Source: Glutamicibacter arilaitensis Re117 (GTDB taxonomy: Bacteria > Actinomycetota > Actinomycetes > Actinomycetales > Micrococcaceae). Taken from it: DNA of 64,000 nucleotides. Positions 57,916 to 64,000 of this stretch are shown here, one piece after another. Both the position numbers and the translations under genes were made by a program. Below the pieces are notes generated by a model, which worked only from the letters and a program-made list of their open reading frames with translations, was not told where the DNA came from and did not search any database. How positions within the stretch are numbered: the stretch's first letter is position 1; every line of letters starts with the position of its first letter. The stretch lies in the NCBI RefSeq assembly GCF_000197735.1, contig NC_014550.1, positions 2,046,001 through 2,110,000 on the forward strand, in the 5' to 3' direction.

Positions 57916-59247
57916 CTACTTAGCTTCTTCGGCCTCAACCTCAGCAGCTTCTTCTTCACCGGCTGGCTTGACGAAGGAAGTCAGGTCAACTACGGAACCG
58001 TTGGAATCGGTAACCTTAGCGAACTCCAGAACCTTTGCCAGTGCCTTGCGGCGGCGAACTTCGCCCATCATCATTGGGACCTGGCCTGCGCCGTCCAGCA
58101 TCTGTGCGAACTGGTTTGGCTCCATGCCGTACTGGCCTGCAGTCTGAACGATGTAGTCGATCAGCTCGGACTGCTCAACGCCAACTTCCTCAGCGTCTGC
58201 AACAGCGTCGAGGATAATTTCGTTCTTGAAGGCACGCTCGGTGTTCTCGCGAACTTCTGCACGGTGCTCTTCGGTGTCGTGGTCAGCTTCAGCGTCTGGT
58301 GCGTTGAAGTGCTGTTCGATCTGCTCGTCGATTACCGAAGCAGGAACAGGAACCTCAACCAGCTCAACCAGCTTGTCCAGGACCAGCTCGCGAGCCTCTA
58401 CGCCCTGCTCAACAACCTTGCCCTCTGCAGCGTCCTTCGACAGGTTCTTGCGCAGTTCGGCGATGGTGTCGAATTCCGATGCCAGCTGAGCGAAGTCATC
58501 GTTAGCTTCTGGCAGTTCGCGCTGCTTCACAGCGTTGACAACAACCTTGACGGTCGCGGTCTTGCCGGCGTGCTCGCCGCCAGCCAAGGTGGTCTCGAAG
58601 GTTGCGTCTTCGCCAGCGGACAGGCCGGTAACAGCCTCGTCCATGCCCTCAAGCATGTTGCCCGAACCGATCTGGTAGGACAGGCCCTGTGCCGAGTCGA
58701 CTTCTTCGCCTTCTACGGAAGCGGTCAGGTCGATGGTCACGAAGGAGTCTGCAGCTGCTGGAGCTTCAACTTCCTTCAGGGTGCCGAAGCGACCGCGCAG
58801 GTCATCAAGAGCCTTCTCGATGTCTTCGTCAGCAACTTCCTTGGCTTCAACAGAAACCTCGATGCCCTTGTAGTCCGGCAGTTCAACCTTCGGACGTACA
58901 TCAACCTCGAGGGTGAAGACCAGCTGGCCTTCGCCTTCCTTTTCGAGGGATGGCAATTCGGTGATGTCTACCTCTGGGCGCGACAGTGGGGTGAGTTCGT
59001 TCTCAACCATTGCCTTCTGGTAGTACTCGTTCAGACCTTCGTTGACGGCAGTCTCGATGACATGGCCGCGACCGAAGCGCTGGTCGATCATCTTTGCAGG
59101 AACTTTGCCCTTGCGGAAGCCTGGGATCTGGATCTGCTGAGCGATGGTCTTGTACGCCTCATCGACGCGGGGCTTCAGTTCCTCGTAAGGAACTTCAACG
59201 GTCAGCTTAACCCGGGTCGGGTTGACGTTTTCGACGGCGCTCTTCAC
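57916..59247 (-). CDS. tig: Trigger factor
   Basis: A 443-residue Tig. The ribosome-binding N-terminal domain has [19 protein letters not shown] (the FRKGKVP signature); the FKBP-type prolyl isomerase domain lies at about 155-245; the C-terminal chaperone arms follow, with an acidic Glu/Ala tail. It binds L23 and shields nascent chains. The start is GTG with GGAG nine bases upstream. It is a separate unit ahead of the clpP1-clpP2-clpX genes and after tRNA-Pro, the usual neighbourhood. Confidence 0.96.
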   Translation of the reverse strand: MKSAVENVNPTRVKLTVEVPYEELKPRVDEAYKTIAQQIQIPGFRKGKVPAKMIDQRFGRGHVIETAVNEGLNEYYQKAMVENELTPLSRPEVDITELPSLEKEGEGQLVFTLEVDVRPKVELPDYKGIEVSVEAKEVADEDIEKALDDLRGRFGTLKEVEAPAAADSFVTIDLTASVEGEEVDSAQGLSYQIGSGNMLEGMDEAVTGLSAGEDATFETTLAGGEHAGKTATVKVVVNAVKQRELPEANDDFAQLASEFDTIAELRKNLSKDAAEGKVVEQGVEARELVLDKLVELVEVPVPASVIDEQIEQHFNAPDAEADHDTEEHRAEVRENTERAFKNEIILDAVADAEEVGVEQSELIDYIVQTAGQYGMEPNQFAQMLDGAGQVPMMMGEVRRRKALAKVLEFAKVTDSNGSVVDLTSFVKPAGEEEAAEVEAEEAK

Positions 59248-59288
59248 AGCGTTGTACTCCTGAGTTGTCTAATATTAGGTCTAATCTG

Positions 59289-59323
59289 CAAAAAACCCCG
59301 CAACATGGTGGCGTTGCGGGGTT
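59289..59323 (-). terminator. Terminator of the tRNA-Pro transcript
   Basis: AACCCCGCAAC and GTTGCGGGGTT pair around GCCACCAT and lead into TTTTTTGC on the minus strand, 12 bases beyond the third tRNA. Confidence 0.92.
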
Positions 59324-59334
59324 GTTCGACAGAG

Positions 59335-59409
59335 TCGGGGTGACAGGATTCGAACCTGCGACCTCACGCTCCCAAAGCGCGCGCTCTAGCCAAGCTGAGC
59401 TACACCCCG
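59335..59409 (-). tRNA. tRNA-Pro (anticodon UGG), copy 1
   Basis: Acceptor CGGGGTG/CACCCCG, D arm with AGCTCAGCTTGG, anticodon loop TTTGGGA with TGG (reads CCA and other CCN), T arm CAGGTTCGAATCCTG, discriminator A; CCA is not encoded. Last of three near-identical copies on the minus strand, followed by the terminator. Confidence 0.97.
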
Positions 59410-59565
59410 ATTAGCAGTGAACAGTCTAACCCGAGTCATCCTGTATCCACTAATCGATTGTGATGCTTACTAGTTACTTTTTACAGTTCTTAGTGATCAC
59501 AAGATCTAAATTATATTTAGCTCTCAATTTTCACTGGCTAAATCCGAGGATTTTCGCCGGTAAAG

Positions 59566-59640
59566 TCGGGGTGACAGGATTCGAACCTGCGACTTCACGC
59601 TCCCAAAGCGCGCGCTCTAGCCAAGCTGAGCTACACCCCG
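59566..59640 (-). tRNA. tRNA-Pro (anticodon UGG), copy 2
   Basis: Same as copy 1 except for one base: GTGAAGTC in place of GTGAGGTC in the variable-loop region. CCA is not encoded. 156 bases upstream of copy 1 in transcription order. Confidence 0.96.
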
Positions 59641-59782
59641 ATTAGCAGGGCAACCACGTCATGAAATAACTGGCTGCCACTAACCGTGTTTTTTGAATAC
59701 TTAAGATTTTTCAATCTTCACTACTCACGAGAATCAATTTCTTGGTTCTCAATTCTACGGCTGAATTGCTTCAACCATAAAG

Positions 59783-59857
59783 TCGGGGTGACAGGATTCG
59801 AACCTGCGACCTCACGCTCCCAAAGCGCGCGCTCTAGCCAAGCTGAGCTACACCCCG
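59783..59857 (-). tRNA. tRNA-Pro (anticodon UGG), copy 3
   Basis: Identical to copy 1. First of the three in transcription order; the promoter upstream at about 59950-59989 probably serves the whole array. The 142-base spacer to copy 2 is AT-rich compared with the rest of the window. Confidence 0.97.
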
Positions 59858-59949
59858 GTGAAATTCAGAAGAAAGCTTGTTTCATCTGGACTAACCGTTC
59901 TGCAATCGGTCCGGGAATGTTTTGTTTCCCGTGCTGATCACAAGAAACT

Positions 59950-59989
59950 AAGTTACACGGGTTCGAACCAAAAGCAAAATCGAGGGATT
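59950..59989 (-). promoter_or_regulatory. tRNA-Pro promoter with shared upstream element
   Basis: On the minus strand a -35 TTGCTT (59977..59972) and -10 TAACTT (59955..59950) are 16 bases apart, with the palindrome GGTTCGAACC (59960-59969) in the spacer. Upstream is AATCCCTCGATTTTGC (59989..59974), the tRNA-Ala/Gly element with one extra C and one extra T. The leader to the tRNA is about 85 bases. Confidence 0.6.
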
Positions 59990-60581
59990 CGCGTGTCACA
60001 GAAAGACATCCGCATGATCTCGCGGTTTTTCAGGTTTCACCTGCCTGAATCTGGGCAAAGATCGAATTTTCGTGAGTTGAATTACAGGTAGATTTTCCAT
60101 CCTGCTTCGTTGGGATCGCGAGTCAGATCAGGCCTCTTGGGTTGCCGGCGTCTTCAGCATCCGCCGCAAGCAGCAAGACAGGTTCCATGCGTTTCAGTGA
60201 GCGGCCCGGGGTCAGTTGTTTCTAGCGAAGCTTCGAAAGGTACGCGGGTTGCGGCTCGATTCGAAGGAACCCAAACCCCTGTTACCGCAAACTGTTATTC
60301 CCGTAGGCCTGAGACCCGCCTGGTGATTGCTGTCTTGGCCGTGGCTTTGGATTCATGAAGTAATCCCAGAAAAGCAAACCCTTGGTACGAGGCAAGGCAC
60401 TTGGGCCGGTTTGCTCATCAAGTGGTCAGGAAGAAGGCGTGCGAGCCTTCGTTATTAGCCACCGGTCCCTTTAGGGGACTATTCGGGCTTCGAGAGGCGT
60501 GTGGAAATTCGCTGGCCATGAGGCATTGCGACGGGTCAGGCGTTTTTCGAACCAAACCCATTCAGATCGGATTTTGGTTGC
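59990..60581. other. Gene-free region between tRNA-Pro and tRNA-Gly
   Basis: About 590 bases without a supportable gene: short frames lack ribosome sites and have no protein character. A perfect CGAAGCTTCG palindrome lies near 60229. Nothing else recognisable. Confidence 0.4.
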
Positions 60582-60615
60582 AAAAGCAAAATGACCCCAC
60601 CGAAGTGAGGTCATT
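60582..60615 (-). terminator. Terminator of tRNA-Gly
   Basis: AAATGACCTCACTTCGGTGGGGTCATTT (in two arms, AAATGACC and GGTCATTT) followed by TGCTTTTG on the minus strand, just after the tRNA. Confidence 0.88.
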
Positions 60616-60619
60616 TATT

Positions 60620-60693
60620 TGGAGGGGATGACGGGAATCGAACCCGCATCATTAGTTTGGAAGACTAAGGCTTTACCACTAAGCTACATCCCC
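60620..60693 (-). tRNA. tRNA-Gly (anticodon UCC)
   Basis: Acceptor GGGGATG/CATCCCC, anticodon loop CTTCCAA with TCC (reads GGA/GGG), T arm CGGGTTCGATTCCCG, discriminator T as usual for glycine, and encoded CCA. It has its own promoter and terminator. Confidence 0.97.
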
Positions 60694-60765
60694 ATTTCGA
60701 AGCAACTGCGCTTCGAACAAGATTCAGTCTAGACCATGAAAGTCATGCATTGCAAATCGAGGATT
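60694..60765 (-). promoter_or_regulatory. tRNA-Gly promoter and leader hairpin
   Basis: A -35 TTGCAA (60755..60750) and -10 TAGACT (60731..60726) are 18 bases apart; CATGA-N3-TCATG lies in the spacer. AATCCTCGATTTGCA (60765..60751) matches the tRNA-Ala element in 14 of 15 bases. The short leader carries a perfect TTCGAAGC/GCTTCGAA hairpin (about 60697-60718). Confidence 0.65.
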
Positions 60766-60879
60766 CCGCGTCTCACTTGGCTCCTCTTCCTTATCACCGT
60801 GACCTGCCACTGGTTGGCAAAACACGCCGGTGAGTCTGAAGGAAAAGGATTCCGTTAGTCTCACCGACGTGTTCGCAAC

Positions 60880-61848
60880 TCACACAGCAGACTTCTTGCG
60901 CGGAAGCTTCTGGCAACGCGGACACCAGTAGAGTTTGCGAGCTGCCACTTCGGCTAGCGAGATCTGTGCTGAGCATTTACGGCAGCCCATCCCCTGCCTT
61001 TGATAAACGTAGTATGCGTTATCCGGCCAAACCACACCCAATGGATCCCGGTCTTCAGGCAATGTTGTAATGATCTTGCCATCGCGAACACCGTCTTCCA
61101 TGACCGAGACGATATCCCACCAGAGTTTTTTGGCCTTTTGAGTGCTGAGCCCGTTGGCCGGCAGCTGAGGAGAGATTCGGTTGCGGAACAGAGCTTCAGC
61201 TCGGTAGATATTGCCGACACCGGAGATCAACGCCTGATTCATGAGCACAATTCCAATAGCTGTCTTGGTCTTCAGCAAGTTTGCCCGAAATTCGTTGAAT
61301 CCAGCTTCAAGTTCTGTTGCTGCCAGCGACGGGTCTACTTGGCCCTTGGCCGCCCTAATGCGCAGTGCGGATCCAATCAACGGATCTGGACCAAGTTTGC
61401 CTAGCTGGATTTGGACCTGGTCGTGGTCCAATACCTCGCAAGCGGTTGGGCCACGTAAGTCTGCCCATCCATGCTCAGAGACAATTCGGGCACGAACGGC
61501 ACCTACCGGCTCAGGCGGGCCAGTGTATTGCTCTGACTCTGGGCTGGGGCCTGATTCCCGTTCTCCAATTTTCCGAGGAGCACCAATGGATGATGCACCC
61601 GTAAAGTAGTGGTCTCCCCCAAAGCTGAAGGCGCCGTAAAGCCCCAGATGCACCCGCAGGTACAAATCATTGGAAAAGCGGCAGAAGAGCTGCTTCCCCT
61701 TAGCGAAGGCATGCTCAAGGTGGTGCCCATCGATCCGCTCGGCGTCCGAAGCGAACCGGCCCTGCGGAGAAGTAACGGCAACCACTTGCCCGCCAAAGAC
61801 ATCGTCAAATTGACGGGCAAGTCGGTGAAGGGAATGTCCTTCTGGCAC
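60880..61848 (-). CDS. Fpg/Nei family DNA glycosylase
   Basis: A 322-residue DNA glycosylase/AP lyase. After the GTG start it reads PEGHSLHRLARQF: the N-terminal proline is the catalytic nucleophile and the glutamate the partner. Mid-protein GVGNIYRAEALFRNRISP holds the helix-two-turns-helix, and the C-terminal zinc finger is CRKCSAQ...WCPRCQ. HxLHR-type starts (EGHS where Fpg has ELPE) point to the Nei side, as in mycobacterial Nei. It removes oxidised bases. The frame extends upstream into rpiB, but catalysis requires the start at 61848. rpiB ends three bases before. Confidence 0.92.
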   Translation of the reverse strand: MPEGHSLHRLARQFDDVFGGQVVAVTSPQGRFASDAERIDGHHLEHAFAKGKQLFCRFSNDLYLRVHLGLYGAFSFGGDHYFTGASSIGAPRKIGERESGPSPESEQYTGPPEPVGAVRARIVSEHGWADLRGPTACEVLDHDQVQIQLGKLGPDPLIGSALRIRAAKGQVDPSLAATELEAGFNEFRANLLKTKTAIGIVLMNQALISGVGNIYRAEALFRNRISPQLPANGLSTQKAKKLWWDIVSVMEDGVRDGKIITTLPEDRDPLGVVWPDNAYYVYQRQGMGCRKCSAQISLAEVAARKLYWCPRCQKLPRKKSAV

Positions 61849-61850
61849 GG

Positions 61851-62324
61851 CTAGTCGATAACCTCGCCAGTCGTCTCGTAAGTTGCGATCTTGCCGATAC
61901 GGCGTACGTGGCGTTCTGCTTCGCTGAATGGTTCGGCGAGGAAAGCTTCGATCAGCTCTGCAGCCTCTTCTACGGTGTGCTGGCGCCCGCCAACAGCAAT
62001 CACGTTCGCGTTGTTGTGTTCGCGAGCCAACTTGGCAGTGTCCAAGTTCCATGCCAGTGCGGCACGGATACCTTCGACCTTGTTAGCAGCAATCTGCTCA
62101 CCGTTGCCAGAGCCGCCCAGCACGATCCCCAATGCGTCCACGCCTGCGCGCTGGTCTTCTACAACAGCTTTGGCTGCGTTGATGCAGAACGCCGGGTAGT
62201 CATCCTCTGGGTCGTAAGACTTCGGGCCATGGTTAACCATTTCGTAGCCCTTGGCGGTCAGGTGCTTGACCAGGTGGTCACTGAGCTCTAGTCCTGCATG
62301 GTCAGTAGCGATATGCACGCGCAT
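61851..62324 (-). CDS. rpiB: Ribose-5-phosphate isomerase B
   Basis: A 157-residue RpiB/LacAB family protein: VHIATDHAGLELSDHL at the start and GIVLGGSGNGEQIAANKV with the phosphate and substrate loop. Actinobacterial RpiB has a serine or similar where others have a catalytic cysteine (GSGNG here), as in mycobacteria. It interconverts ribose-5-phosphate and ribulose-5-phosphate. The ATG at 62324 has GAGG nine bases upstream; an ATG five codons earlier overlaps that site. The Nei-like gene follows within three bases. Confidence 0.92.
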   Translation of the reverse strand: MRVHIATDHAGLELSDHLVKHLTAKGYEMVNHGPKSYDPEDDYPAFCINAAKAVVEDQRAGVDALGIVLGGSGNGEQIAANKVEGIRAALAWNLDTAKLAREHNNANVIAVGGRQHTVEEAAELIEAFLAEPFSEAERHVRRIGKIATYETTGEVID

Positions 62325-62613
62325 GGTCGATTGCCTCATTTACTTGGGAGGGTACATTTACTGTCCTATCTAGGATAGCGACCGCAAGACGTACTCTGGC
62401 TACCCACCAGTGGCACGCTCTGGAGTATTAACTAAAAAAGTCTCATAGCCCTCTCGAAACACGGATTTCACGGCTCCTATTGGAAAATTGGGTAAATTGC
62501 TCGGCCAAATGACTTGCGCGATGCCCGGTCACAGGTGACACAATAGATAGATATTCAATATTCATTTCACAACTTCCGCTGATGGATGCCCATCATCAAG
62601 AATTGGAGACCCC
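62325..62613. other. Divergent promoter region, rpiB and pepN
   Basis: About 290 bases between divergent genes, AT-rich for this genome near 62540-62575 with ATATTCA repeated. No gene is seen; no clear -35/-10 pair is called. Confidence 0.4.
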
Positions 62614-64000
62614 ATGCCAGGAATGAACCTCACTCGTGCCGAGGCCAGCGAGCGCGCGAACCTGCTCAACGTTGACAGCTATGAGGTAAGCCTGGATCTT
62701 ACTCGCGGTGAGCGCATCTTCACTTCCAAAACGACCGTTCGGTTCACCGCGACTGCTGGCGCATCGACTTTCATCGATGCCGTCACCGATTCGGTGCGTT
62801 CCATCAATCTCAACGGCGTAGAGCTGGATCCGGCCGAGCATTCCGATGGCATCCGCATCCAGCTGCCGAACCTTGGCGCGCAGAACGTCTTGGTGATTGA
62901 TGCAGATGCGCTGTACATGAACACCGGTGAAGGCTTGCACCGTTTCGTGGACCCAGTGGATCAGGAAGTCTACTTGTACTCGCAGTTCGAAGTCGCTGAC
63001 TGCCGTCGCATGTTTGCTGTCTTCGAACAGCCGGATTTGAAGGCCACCTTCCAGTTCTCGGTTACGGCACCGAGATACTGGAATGTCGTATCGAATGCAC
63101 CAACTCCTGAGCCAATCGAAAACGGCGATTCTGCAACTTGGGACTTCGCTGCCACGCAGCGAATTTCCTGCTACATCACGGCCTTAATAGCCGGCCCTTA
63201 TCAGGTAGCTCGCGATTCGCTGGTCTCCTCCAGCGGACGCACCGTTGAGCTTGGGGTCTTCGCCCGCGCGTCGATGATGCAGTACCTGGATGTCGAGAAC
63301 ATCGTGACGATCACTCGTCAGGGTTTCGAGTTCTACGAAAAGAACTTCGGAGCGCCCTACCCGTTCGAGAAGTACGACCAGCTGTTCGTACCTGAGTTCA
63401 ACGCCGGCGCCATGGAGAATGCTGGAGCGGTGACTTTCCTGGAAGAATACGTCTTCCGCTCTCGTCCCACCGGTGCCATGGTCGAACGCCGGGCAATCAC
63501 CATTTTGCACGAGTTGGCACACATGTGGTTCGGCGACCTCGTCACCATGAAGTGGTGGAATGATCTGTGGCTCAATGAATCCTTCGCTGAATTCATGTCC
63601 ACGCTAGCTGCAGCACAGAACACCGAGTTCACCAGCGCATGGACAACCTTCAACACATTGGAGAAGAACTGGGCCTACCGCCAGGACCAGCTGCCATCCA
63701 CCCACCCAATTGTCGCTGAAATCAACGATCTTGAAGATGTTGAAGTCAACTTCGATGGCATCACCTACGCCAAGGGCGCCAGCGTGCTGCGCCAGCTGGT
63801 AGCTTTCGTCGGCCAGGAAGAATTCATGGCGGGAGTACGTGAATACTTCGCCAAGCATGCCTGGTCGAACACGGAGCTGCCAGATCTCCTCAGGGAATTG
63901 GAAGCAGCCAGCGGCCGCGATTTGAGTGGCTGGGGCGCTGCATGGTTGGAAACCGCTGGGGTAAATACGCTCAAGGCGGAGATGGCCACCGATGATGACG
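62614..64000 (+). CDS. pepN: Aminopeptidase N (partial, cut by window end)
   Basis: The first 462 codons of an M1 family metallopeptidase, with no stop before the window ends. Visible marks are the substrate-recognition motif GAMEN (residues 265-269), the zinc site HELAHMWFGDLV (HExxH at 299-303) and the third ligand glutamate in WLNESFAEF. It removes N-terminal amino acids from peptides in the cytosol; the family runs to about 850 residues in actinobacteria, so nearly half is outside. GGAG lies five bases before the ATG. Confidence 0.95.
   Translation, partial: MPGMNLTRAEASERANLLNVDSYEVSLDLTRGERIFTSKTTVRFTATAGASTFIDAVTDSVRSINLNGVELDPAEHSDGIRIQLPNLGAQNVLVIDADALYMNTGEGLHRFVDPVDQEVYLYSQFEVADCRRMFAVFEQPDLKATFQFSVTAPRYWNVVSNAPTPEPIENGDSATWDFAATQRISCYITALIAGPYQVARDSLVSSSGRTVELGVFARASMMQYLDVENIVTITRQGFEFYEKNFGAPYPFEKYDQLFVPEFNAGAMENAGAVTFLEEYVFRSRPTGAMVERRAITILHELAHMWFGDLVTMKWWNDLWLNESFAEFMSTLAAAQNTEFTSAWTTFNTLEKNWAYRQDQLPSTHPIVAEINDLEDVEVNFDGITYAKGASVLRQLVAFVGQEEFMAGVREYFAKHAWSNTELPDLLRELEAASGRDLSGWGAAWLETAGVNTLKAEMATDDD

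Noticed and set aside
59460..59937. Plus-strand frames giving repeated peptides with VGVTGFEPATSRSQSARSS
   Set aside because: They are the antisense of the three tRNA-Pro genes; this peptide is a well-known false translation of tRNA sequence.
59960..59969. GGTTCGAACC looked like a T arm of a decayed tRNA
   Set aside because: No acceptor, D or anticodon arm can be folded around it; it sits between good -35 and -10 boxes.
59990..60581. Short frames between tRNA-Pro and tRNA-Gly as small genes
   Set aside because: No ribosome sites, no protein-like composition and no terminators of their own.

Overview
The window reads as chromosomal DNA of a high-GC actinobacterium of the Micrococcaceae (Arthrobacter/Glutamicibacter type). 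The inference rests on gene content and order: an Obg-ProB-ProA-NadD-RsfS cluster behind rplU/rpmA and a large RNase E with disordered arms, a DUF4233-FolC-IleS block, an ileS T-box leader of the actinobacterial translational type, a mycothiol-linked Rv2466c-like protein, and a ClpP1-ClpP2-ClpX-Tig cluster. Almost all of it is core chromosome; the only clear mobile DNA is at 50.87-53.84 kb.

Layout. 0.1-3.3 kb: Lrp/AsnC regulator, aminotransferase and amino-acid permease on +. 3.3-7.6 kb: minus-strand AlkD-like, GyrI-like, CorA and DUF222/HNH genes. 7.65-18.7 kb: minus-strand tRNA-Ala, rsfS, an Ala/Lys/Pro-rich membrane protein, nadD, a small membrane protein, proA, proB, obg, rpmA, rplU and rne. 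19.1-22.8 kb: + strand VKOR, GNAT, AI-2E-type membrane protein and a small transcription unit encoding a 68-residue protein. 22.8-28.6 kb: minus-strand ndk, DUF4233, folC, ileS and its T-box. 28.8-35.3 kb: + strand DUF421, a two-component system, an MMPL transporter with a DUF2871-like partner, and a DEDDh exonuclease with BRCT domain. 35.4-46.6 kb: a minus-strand sulfur operon. 46.8-49.4 kb: valS. 49.4-54.2 kb: small protein, secreted serine protease, IS1595-family and ISL3-family elements with target duplications, and the debris of an interrupted reading frame. 54.2-59.3 kb: Rv2466c-like protein, clpX, clpP2, clpP1, tig. 59.3-60.7 kb: three tRNA-Pro(UGG) and one tRNA-Gly(UCC). 60.9-64 kb: Fpg/Nei glycosylase, rpiB and, on +, the start of pepN (cut by the window end).

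How genes work together. The sulfur operon holds a complete path from uptake to sulfide: an ABC importer, CysD/CysN (ATP sulfurylase), CysH (APS reductase) and Sir (ferredoxin sulfite reductase), with siroheme genes (CobA, CbiX-like chelatase) and a ferredoxin-NADP reductase (FprA) as likely electron source, joined by 1-29 base overlaps or short gaps. ClpP1/ClpP2/ClpX and trigger factor form the protein quality-control block, with a ClgR-like box upstream of clpP1.

The most interesting non-coding signals are a 15-base element shared 14/15 between the tRNA-Ala and tRNA-Gly promoters (and, with two one-base insertions, the tRNA-Pro promoter), twin 10-base palindromes bracketing the tRNA-Ala -10 box, and an 11-base perfect inverted repeat whose loop holds the start codon of the MMPL transporter. 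No CRISPR array, prophage or defence island was seen.
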